The position numbers and the translations under genes were made by a program. The notes below the pieces were generated by a model, which saw only the letters and a program-made list of their open reading frames with translations, ran no database searches and was not told where the DNA came from. This document shows, one piece after another, positions 1 through 6,372 of a stretch of DNA of 12,499 nt (the stretch's first letter is position 1; every line of letters begins with the position of its first letter). Origin of the DNA: an uncultured Prevotella sp. (GTDB lineage Bacteria > Bacteroidota > Bacteroidia > Bacteroidales > Bacteroidaceae); the NCBI GenBank assembly GCA_946999025.1, contig CAMQBP010000042.1:1-12499 (forward strand), read 5' to 3'.

Positions 1-11
1 ATATTGGAAAT

Positions 12-47
12 GATTCCAGCCGAATCACAAAAGATTCCAACGGAATC
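12..47. repeat. Two-copy 21-bp-period repeat with dyad symmetry, downstream of the glycosyltransferase gene
   Basis: Two similar units begin at 12 and 33. The second is a perfect inverted repeat, GATTCC-AAC-GGAATC (33-47). The first is imperfect, with GATTC (12-16) facing GAATC (22-26). On the minus strand the perfect hairpin is followed at once by TTTT (32-29), so it could serve as a weak intrinsic terminator about 90 nt past the glycosyltransferase stop. The stem is only 6 bp. The same repeat also reads as two heptapeptides, VIPLESF and VIRLESF, in one minus-strand frame that stays open to the window edge, so a coding origin is not excluded. The region 48-139 shows no gene. Confidence 0.5.
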
Positions 48-139
48 ACTTGAGGTTCAATGCGTTACATCCTCCGCTAATAAGCCAATTCTTTCAATTT
101 TCTTTAGAGTTCAGCACCTGAATGAACGTCCAGGAAAAC

Positions 140-1069
140 TTAATCTTTTATTTCTTTCTTGTTACGATGCTTACCGTGTGCAATGGTTGCGTAAAACCCT
201 AATTTGTAACATTTGTAGATGAAGAGAGAAGGATGGGTACCCAGCAGATTGGCTTTCATCTTTGTTTGTGCGGCATGAAACAGCCACCGAAGGAGAGGTG
301 CCAGGCCCAAAAGACGAAGTTTTTGATAAGTATCTAAAACTTTCGAATAGCCTTTCAGTTCTTCGTGGTATAAGTTGAGCGTGTACATGGCTTCCTCTGT
401 TTTTGCCAGGAAGCTGACGTTTGATTCAAACTGTTGAAAACCAACAGGATTGTCAATGTGGTAAATGCGAATTCCAGCTGCCTCCAAAGACCTGCCAAAC
501 AGCACGTCTTCATAGCCATAGGTTTGTATTCGGTCATCAAAAGGATGAGCCTCCATCACCGACTTGGCCACCAGGAAGTTGGAAGTGTTAAACTGTTGAT
601 AGGGTGACTTGTTGCGCTCTGCTGCCGAATGTGAGTCCTCAGCCGCAGCTTCATAACGATATTTCAACGTTCCATCGGCTGGTTTCATCGGGCGTTGCAC
701 GCAGTTGCCGCCATAGATGACCATTGCCTGTCGATCTGCTTGCAGATATTGCAGAATGAAATCGTCTCTCGTGATTTTCATGTCACTGTCCAAGAACAGC
801 AGCCAGTGATGGCGCGCCATGACAGTGAGAATGTTACGAATTTTAGCACGTCCTACATTGATGTTCCTACTGATGAACCTACAGTTGTCCAATGCATTGA
901 TTTCAGTGGCTTGCAGTCTGGTTTCCATGTGCGTGGAACCATCATCTACCACAATGATTTCATAGTGTAGTTTTGGTATGTTCGCAGCTTGACAAGCCAG
1001 TGCTTTGACCAAATCTACGCAACAATCGTTGTAGGTAGGGATTAAGATGGATAGTTCGCTGCGATTCAT
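140..1069 (-). CDS. Family 2 (GT-A fold) glycosyltransferase
   Basis: A 309-residue protein with the GT2 layout. It starts with the N-terminal strand LSILIPTYND (6-15), followed by VVDDGS (40-45), which binds the nucleotide sugar. The NVGRAKIRN segment (71-79) is typical of the family. FLDSDM (92-97) carries the DxD-type metal site, and GYEDVLFG (185-192) supplies the ED acceptor/base motif. Such enzymes move a sugar from a nucleotide donor to a glycan or lipid acceptor on the cytoplasmic side. Substrate and linkage cannot be read from the sequence. No signal peptide or clear membrane span is visible; the C-terminal 70 residues are hydrophobic and basic, which might allow peripheral membrane contact. 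It lies 52 bp behind uvrA with no terminator or convincing promoter between them, so it is probably the last gene of the rho-uvrA operon. No Shine-Dalgarno sequence precedes the ATG, only A/T-rich sequence. The family call is secure; the biological role is open. Confidence 0.9.
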   Translation of the reverse strand: MNRSELSILIPTYNDCCVDLVKALACQAANIPKLHYEIIVVDDGSTHMETRLQATEINALDNCRFISRNINVGRAKIRNILTVMARHHWLLFLDSDMKITRDDFILQYLQADRQAMVIYGGNCVQRPMKPADGTLKYRYEAAAEDSHSAAERNKSPYQQFNTSNFLVAKSVMEAHPFDDRIQTYGYEDVLFGRSLEAAGIRIYHIDNPVGFQQFESNVSFLAKTEEAMYTLNLYHEELKGYSKVLDTYQKLRLLGLAPLLRWLFHAAQTKMKANLLGTHPSLFIYKCYKLGFYATIAHGKHRNKKEIKD

Positions 1070-1121
1070 GGTTGACTGAAAAAAATGGAATGATATCGTT
1101 TAAAATCGATTCTGCTGGTTG

Positions 1122-3953
1122 TTACGACTGCTCAGCTTTGAGGTATTGCCCCGTAAGACTTTCCTTACAGTTGGCTACCTCTTCAGGTGTGCCTGCGACA
1201 ACCAAGGAACCTCCCTTGTCACCTCCGTCCGGACCGAGGTCGATAACATAATCGGCATAGTTGATGACATCCAGATTATGTTCGATGACGATGATGGAGT
1301 GTCCTCTTTCTATCAATGCGTCGAATGCCGACAGCAGACGCTTGATATCCAGATAATGTAGTCCGGTGGTTGGCTCGTCAAAGATAAATAAGGTAGGTTC
1401 TTGCTTCTCGCGCCCAATGAAGTAAGCAAGTTTTACGCGCTGGTTTTCACCACCCGAAAGCGTAGACGAGCTTTGTCCCAACTTGATGTATCCTAATCCC
1501 ACGTCATTCAGCGGTTGCAGTCGGCTGACCACCGTTTTCTCATTCAAGCGATTGAAGAACTCAATGGCCTCTGCTACCGTCATGTTCAGCACGTCATTGA
1601 TGTTTTTTCCATCTACCCGCACATCCAGTATGTCCTTCTTGAATCGTTGGCCATGGCACGCTTCACATTCCAATTCGAGGTCGGCCATGAACTGCATCTC
1701 AACGGTGATGGTTCCTGCGCCTTTACATTCTTCGCATCTGCCGCCTTCGGTGTTGAAGGAGAAGTATTGAGGTGAGAAGCCCATTTGCTTGGCAAGCGGT
1801 TGATCGGCAAACAATTGTCTGATAGCATCGTAGGCCTTCACATAGGTTGCCGCATTGCTGCGCGTGCTCTTTCCTATAGGATTTTGGTCGACAAATTCTA
1901 CATGCTCGATTTGTTTCCAGTCGCCTTCCAGCGAAATATATTCGCCAGGCTGATCGGCTACCTCATTCAAATGTCGTTTCAAGGCAGGGTAGAGGATGCC
2001 CTTCACCAAGGTTGATTTACCCGATCCGCTAACGCCAGTCACCACATCCAGCACGTTCAGGGGGAACTTTACATCAATTCCCTTCAAGTTGTTTTGTCTG
2101 GCACCTTTCACCTCGATGGCCATGTTCCATGACCTTCGAGAACTGGGTTTGTCGATAGTTTCTTTTCCTGTGAGGTATTGGATGGTGTGAGAGCGAGAGA
2201 ACTGCTTGGCAAATTGTTCCTTGTTGCGGTCAATATCTTTGATGGATCCATTGAAAACAATTTCTCCACCCAATCTACCCGCATTGGGACCTACGTCTAT
2301 CAAGGTGTCTGCGGCTTGCATAATTTCCTTGTCATGCTCCACCACAATGACGGTATTGCCCAATGCTTGTAGCTTTTTTAGCACACTGATCAATCGTTTT
2401 GTATCGCGACTATGCAAGCCAATGCTGGGTTCGTCCAGGATATAAAGTGAGCCCACCAAGGAACTTCCAAGCGATGTGGTGAGGTTGATGCGCTGGCTCT
2501 CACCGCCACTCAATGTGTTGGATTGGCGGTTGAGCGTGAGGTATCCCAGTCCCACGTCAATGAGAAACTGCAATCGGTTGTTGATTTCGGTGAGCAATCG
2601 TTTGCCAATCTCTGCGTCATGGTCGTCCAAGACGAGTTGTTTGAACCATGTGTGGAGGTTGGTGATGGACATTTCTACCAAGTCAGTGATGCTCATGCCG
2701 TTGATTTTCACCCAACTGGCCTCTCTTTTCAGGCGTGTGCCATGACAGGTTGGACAAGTGGTTCTGCCGCGATAGCGACTCATCATGACACGGTATTGAA
2801 TCTTGTATTGATTCTCTTTCACCATTTGGAAAAAGGCATCAATGCTCACTCGGTCATGCTCGTCTTTGTGCATGTCGGATGGTAAGCCATGCCACAGCAT
2901 GTCTTTTTCCTTTCTTGTCAACTCCAAGTAGGGCTTGAATATCGGGAAATCGTCTCGTTTCGCGCGTCGACAGAACTCATCTTTCCACTGGCCCATCTTT
3001 TCGCCGTGCCAACATTGTACACAACCATCGTAGACACTGAGGGTAGAATTGGGAATGACCAGTTTTTCATCAATGCCTATGATGCTGCCAAACCCTTCAC
3101 AAGTAGGGCATGCTCCCAAAGGAGAATTGAATGAAAACATGTTGTCATTGGGTTCCTCGAAGGTCATACCGTCAGCTTCATAACGCATGGAAAACTCATA
3201 AGTTATGTTGGAGGGGAAGAACACCAGTCGGCATTCACCACGTCCTTCGTAGAAAGCAGTTTCGGCTGAGTCTATCAATCGGGAAATGACATCCTTGGCA
3301 TCATCAACAGACAGGCGGTCAATCAATAGGAAAATCTCATCAACCTTTGCTTTTTCCAACGCTTCTTTGTCAGCCAGAAAGTCGTCTATCCGCACGAAAT
3401 CATTCTTGAACCAAAGACGAGTGTAGCCCTCTTGAATTTCCATTTCAAGTTGTTTTTCCAGCGTTCTGCCTTCAATCAGGTGCAATGGAGCCAGGATAGC
3501 AAACTTGGTTCCCTTAGAGTATTGTTGCGTACAGTTGACGATGTCGTCAGTTGAATGCTTCTTTACCTCTTCGCCATTGGTGGGGGAGTATGTCTTGCCA
3601 ATGCGGGCATAAAGCAAACGTAGGTATTCGTATATTTCGGTTGACGTGCCAACTGTGCTTCGAGGATTGCGAGAAATCACTTTTTGTTCAATGGCAATGG
3701 CTGGTGGTAGTCCCTTGATGAAGTCGCACTCGGGTTTACTCATGCGACCCAAGAATTGTCTTGCATAGGAGGAAAGTGATTCTACATAGCGACGTTGGCC
3801 TTCGGCATATAATGTGTCGAAGGCCAAGGATGATTTGCCGGAACCCGATAGTCCGGCTATAACAATAAATTGATTTCGAGGAATATTGATGCTGATGTTC
3901 TTCAGATTGTTGACACGGGCACCTTTTATTTCAATATATTCGTTCATTATCAT
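1122..3953 (-). CDS. uvrA: Excinuclease ABC subunit A (UvrA)
   Basis: DNA damage-recognition ATPase of nucleotide excision repair; as a dimer it scans DNA and loads UvrB. At 943 residues it matches the E. coli length (940). It has two ABC ATPase halves: Walker A GLSGSGKS (34-41), signature LSGGE (481-485) and Walker B ILDEP (505-509); then Walker A GVSGSGKS (640-647), LSGGE (832-836) and Walker B FIFDEP (856-861). The UvrB-binding insert (about 121-245) is present, so this is not the short UvrA2 type. The C-terminal zinc module is intact (C740, C743, C763, C766) and another CPTC lies at 400-403. In the first zinc module only CPTC (282-285) remains; the preceding CxxC pair seen in E. coli is absent. 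The ATG at 3953 overlaps the rho stop by 4 bp, which suggests translational coupling; a second in-frame ATG at 3947 is a possible alternative start. uvrB is not in the window. Confidence 0.98.
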   Translation of the reverse strand: MIMNEYIEIKGARVNNLKNISINIPRNQFIVIAGLSGSGKSSLAFDTLYAEGQRRYVESLSSYARQFLGRMSKPECDFIKGLPPAIAIEQKVISRNPRSTVGTSTEIYEYLRLLYARIGKTYSPTNGEEVKKHSTDDIVNCTQQYSKGTKFAILAPLHLIEGRTLEKQLEMEIQEGYTRLWFKNDFVRIDDFLADKEALEKAKVDEIFLLIDRLSVDDAKDVISRLIDSAETAFYEGRGECRLVFFPSNITYEFSMRYEADGMTFEEPNDNMFSFNSPLGACPTCEGFGSIIGIDEKLVIPNSTLSVYDGCVQCWHGEKMGQWKDEFCRRAKRDDFPIFKPYLELTRKEKDMLWHGLPSDMHKDEHDRVSIDAFFQMVKENQYKIQYRVMMSRYRGRTTCPTCHGTRLKREASWVKINGMSITDLVEMSITNLHTWFKQLVLDDHDAEIGKRLLTEINNRLQFLIDVGLGYLTLNRQSNTLSGGESQRINLTTSLGSSLVGSLYILDEPSIGLHSRDTKRLISVLKKLQALGNTVIVVEHDKEIMQAADTLIDVGPNAGRLGGEIVFNGSIKDIDRNKEQFAKQFSRSHTIQYLTGKETIDKPSSRRSWNMAIEVKGARQNNLKGIDVKFPLNVLDVVTGVSGSGKSTLVKGILYPALKRHLNEVADQPGEYISLEGDWKQIEHVEFVDQNPIGKSTRSNAATYVKAYDAIRQLFADQPLAKQMGFSPQYFSFNTEGGRCEECKGAGTITVEMQFMADLELECEACHGQRFKKDILDVRVDGKNINDVLNMTVAEAIEFFNRLNEKTVVSRLQPLNDVGLGYIKLGQSSSTLSGGENQRVKLAYFIGREKQEPTLFIFDEPTTGLHYLDIKRLLSAFDALIERGHSIIVIEHNLDVINYADYVIDLGPDGGDKGGSLVVAGTPEEVANCKESLTGQYLKAEQS

Positions 3954-5947
3954 GAGTTCATTGACATCAAGAACTCGTCATTGCTGTGGGTTCTTATCAT
4001 TCTGTCATGAATTGAGTTCATTGCTTCAATTGGGTTCATGTCGGCAATATACTTGCGCAGAATCCACATCCTATCGAGTGTGGTCTTGTCTTGTAACAAG
4101 TCGTCACGACGGGTACTCGATGCAACCAAGTTGACAGCAGGGAAGATGCGCTTGTTAGAAAGTGACCGGTCTAATTGAAGTTCCATGTTGCCGGTTCCCT
4201 TGAACTCTTCGAAGATTACCTCATCCATCTTACTGCCCGTGTCAATCAGCGCTGTAGCGATGATGGTTAGTGATCCACCACCTTCTATGTTGCGGGCTGC
4301 ACCAAAGAATCGTTTCGGCTTTTGTAATGCGTTTGCATCCACACCACCAGTTAAGACTTTTCCTGAAGCAGGGCTCACGGTATTATAGGCGCGGGCCAAA
4401 CGGGTAATGGAATCGAGGAATATCACCACATCATGTCCACATTCAACCATTCGTTTGGCTTTCTCAAGCACGATTCCAGCAATCTTAACATGTCGTTCTG
4501 CCGGCTCATCAAATGTTGATGCGATGACCTCTGCATTCACAGTTCGCGCCATATCGGTCACTTCCTCTGGTCGTTCATCGATTAAAAGCATCATCAAATA
4601 AGCCTCGGGGTGGTTGGCAGCGATGGCATTGGCAATATCCTTCATCAAGATGGTCTTACCGGTTTTGGGTTGTGCCACAATGAGTGCACGCTGTCCTTTG
4701 CCGATAGGCGAGAAGAGGTCGACCACCCTTGTAGACAAATTGGTCGTTGCTTTGTCACCACAGAGTGTGAATTTCTCTTCTGGGAAGAGCGGAGTGAGAT
4801 GTTCGAACTGTATTCTATCACGAATCTCATTTGGATTTCTTCCGTTGATCTTGTCGATGTTGGTCAATGGAAAGTACTTCTCTCCGTCATGTGGAGGGCG
4901 TACATGACATTGTACCACATCACCTGTCTTCAAGCCATACTTCTTGATTTGTGAGGTGGCCACATACACATCGTCAGGGGAAGATAGGTAATTGTAGTCG
5001 CTTGAACGCAGGAATCCATAGCCATCTGGCATGATTTCCAGTACACCATTTGCTTCAATGATGTCAGAAAAGTCGTATGCAGGTTGGTTGGAAGGGTTCG
5101 TGTTTACAGGAGTTTGGTATGAAGGCGATGGCATCACGGGTGTGGTAGGATTGTCAAACATGTCGTAACTGGGTACGGCTCCTTGATCCAAGATTGGTAA
5201 GTCTTGCACAACAATGAAATCAGTACCATCAGCAGGATCTCCTTCCCAAATACCTTCTGCGATGGCCTCGCGACGTTCTTGCTCGTTTTCGTTGTGTGCA
5301 TTCACCTTCGCTTGTAACCGTTCCAATAAGTTGGTCATACCAGTGTCTTTATGAATTGTGTCTTCTGAGTTTGCCTCTGAGGCCTCTTCTTCCGCGTTCT
5401 CAGATTCTTTTTCATTCACCTCATCACGTGCTTCATTTAAGCGTGATGCTTCGGTATCGTCGTTATCTTCTATCTCTTTCTCTTGTTTTTCTGTATCGTC
5501 ACGGTTTTCTTCATTCTTGGCATCAATCATTGCAAGAAGTTCAAGCTCGCGTTTTGTCTTTCTTCCCCTATGCTTAGGAATGGCTGCAAGTTCTTCTTCT
5601 GGTGTCAGTTCCTGCTCTTCTTGAGACGAAGTGTCATCTTTGCTCATATCATCCTCTTTAAATAAGGAAGTTGGCTCGCTGGCTGGTTTTTTCTTTTTCA
5701 AGTCGAAGTTCTCACCCTCTTTCCCATTCACCGAGTAAACTCTGTCAGTCTCACGCACCGGTATGCGTATACGCCGCCGCTTGGTACCTGTGGCGTTTTC
5801 ATCTGTTTCTGACATCGCTTGTTTATCGAGTATTGAATATATGATTTCTTCTGGCGTATTGGTGTCGTCAAATTCGGCACCCAGTTTTTGAGCGATATCC
5901 GACAATTCTTGGATATCTTTAGATGATAATTCGTCTTTGCTATACAT
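3950..5947 (-). CDS. rho: Transcription termination factor Rho with long disordered insertion
   Basis: Hexameric RNA-dependent helicase that ends transcription. An N-terminal Rho_N-like helical segment (about 5-45) is separated from the cold-shock RNA-binding domain (about 296-370, with RNP1-like GYGFLR at 309-314) by about 250 residues absent from E. coli Rho, making 665 residues against 419. That insertion holds basic patches (KRRRIRIP 56-63, KKKKP 84-88, HRGRKTKR 126-133), a strongly acidic E/D-rich stretch (about 98-200) and a P/N/Q/S/T-rich stretch (about 250-292). The RecA-type core is intact: P-loop AQPKTGKT (425-432), LLIDERPEE (454-462), Walker B VVIFLDS (507-513), the Q/R-loop region around 555-590 and a GTR-equivalent arginine finger (R613). 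It is first in a probable operon with uvrA. A TATCTTTG promoter box sits about 75 nt upstream, and the leader has two small hairpins, so feedback control of its own synthesis is plausible but unproven. Confidence 0.98.
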   Translation of the reverse strand: MYSKDELSSKDIQELSDIAQKLGAEFDDTNTPEEIIYSILDKQAMSETDENATGTKRRRIRIPVRETDRVYSVNGKEGENFDLKKKKPASEPTSLFKEDDMSKDDTSSQEEQELTPEEELAAIPKHRGRKTKRELELLAMIDAKNEENRDDTEKQEKEIEDNDDTEASRLNEARDEVNEKESENAEEEASEANSEDTIHKDTGMTNLLERLQAKVNAHNENEQERREAIAEGIWEGDPADGTDFIVVQDLPILDQGAVPSYDMFDNPTTPVMPSPSYQTPVNTNPSNQPAYDFSDIIEANGVLEIMPDGYGFLRSSDYNYLSSPDDVYVATSQIKKYGLKTGDVVQCHVRPPHDGEKYFPLTNIDKINGRNPNEIRDRIQFEHLTPLFPEEKFTLCGDKATTNLSTRVVDLFSPIGKGQRALIVAQPKTGKTILMKDIANAIAANHPEAYLMMLLIDERPEEVTDMARTVNAEVIASTFDEPAERHVKIAGIVLEKAKRMVECGHDVVIFLDSITRLARAYNTVSPASGKVLTGGVDANALQKPKRFFGAARNIEGGGSLTIIATALIDTGSKMDEVIFEEFKGTGNMELQLDRSLSNKRIFPAVNLVASSTRRDDLLQDKTTLDRMWILRKYIADMNPIEAMNSIHDRMIRTHSNDEFLMSMNS

Positions 5948-5956
5948 TGTTGTATA
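5941..5956 (-). promoter_or_regulatory. Small hairpin overlapping the rho start codon
   Basis: In the rho mRNA the sequence UAUACA-ACAA-UGUAUA forms a 6-bp stem with a 4-nt loop. The initiation codon (plus-strand CAT at 5945-5947) spans the loop-to-stem border. The stem is mostly A-U and therefore weak; the dyad is plain in the sequence, but a regulatory role is inference. No Shine-Dalgarno sequence is visible upstream, so access to the AUG itself could matter for initiation. Confidence 0.3.
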
Positions 5957-5979
5957 ATAAGTGTTGATAGAAATTTCTG

Positions 5980-5997
5980 CGTTTCAGAAGAGAAACG
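5980..5997 (-). promoter_or_regulatory. Hairpin in the rho 5' leader
   Basis: CGTTTC-TCTTCT-GAAACG on the minus strand gives a perfect 6-bp stem with a 6-nt pyrimidine loop, beginning 33 nt upstream of the rho ATG. No U tract follows it, so it is not an intrinsic terminator. E. coli rho is controlled by Rho-dependent attenuation in its own leader; whether this hairpin plays a part in something similar here is inference. Confidence 0.35.
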
Positions 5998-6021
5998 ACT
6001 TTGTATGTTTTTATTTGCTTG

Positions 6022-6029
6022 CAAAGATA
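6022..6029 (-). promoter_or_regulatory. Probable -7 element of the rho-uvrA promoter
   Basis: The minus strand reads TATCTTTG, a full match to the Bacteroidetes -7 consensus TAnnTTTG. It is placed to give a leader of about 70 nt before rho. No TTTG or TTG box lies at the usual 19-21 nt upstream, so the -33 half is weak or absent. The terminator of the preceding gene lies further upstream, so rho needs a promoter in this interval. Confidence 0.5.
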
Positions 6030-6301
6030 CAAAAAAAGAATGCAGCATACGGTCACCTACCAATACTTTTTGCCGCCTTTAAATTTTGTTAACAGATAGG
6101 ATGGTCCTTAGACTTCTATTCACTGGTTCACATGCCAAATGAACATTAAATCTATAGGGAAGTCACGTTTGTTAGATATTTTTAAGTGCTGTATTAGCCG
6201 TATCACACTGCAAATTTTGCTGAACATGATGAACCGCACTCCTTCATAAGCATTCCTGGAAAGCCAAGAATAGGTTCATTCACCTTCACTCCATCATAAA
6301 A
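6030..6301. other. Intergenic region between rho and the nifJ terminator, no gene found
   Basis: Between the rho start and the nifJ terminator lie about 350 bases. Apart from the rho -7 box and leader hairpins at its rho-proximal end, I see no convincing gene, RNA gene or strong inverted repeat. The longest suggestive open stretch is on the minus strand (about 6300-6203, a ~32-residue reading frame without an upstream start), which I did not accept as a gene. Confidence 0.5.
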
Positions 6302-6345
6302 TAAGAAAAAAAGAGGGGTATCATGTTGCTGATACTCCCTCTTTT
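6302..6345 (-). terminator. Intrinsic (Rho-independent) terminator of nifJ
   Basis: Reading the minus strand, the arm AAAAGAGGGAGTATCA (6345-6330) pairs with TGATACCCCTCTTTT (6323-6309) around a 6-nt loop (6329-6324). This gives about 15 bp with a single bulged A. The distal arm runs into a T tract (6312-6306, then C and further T). It begins about 27 nt after the nifJ stop codon and separates nifJ from the rho operon. Confidence 0.9.
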
Positions 6346-6372
6346 CTAAATATGATGAGCTATGTCTCTTGC

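Noticed and set aside
1..222. Plus-strand open frame entering from the left edge
   Set aside because: It overlaps the 3' end of the glycosyltransferase gene on the opposite strand and shows no domain. The apparent peptide repeat follows from the 21-bp DNA repeat.
2523..2885. A 120-codon plus-strand open frame inside uvrA
   Set aside because: It is antisense to the conserved UvrA region carrying the CPTC and signature motifs, and nothing in it suggests a protein family.
5728..6063. A 111-codon minus-strand open frame overlapping the start of rho
   Set aside because: It runs through the rho promoter box and leader and overlaps the rho coding sequence in another frame, with no family resemblance.
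6203..6300. Minus-strand open stretch of about 32 residues with a protein-like composition (contains GFPGMLMKECGSSC)
   Set aside because: No upstream start codon joins the frame, it begins right after the nifJ terminator, and internal ATG starts give only about 17 residues with no ribosome-binding site. It may be a gene remnant, but I cannot support it.
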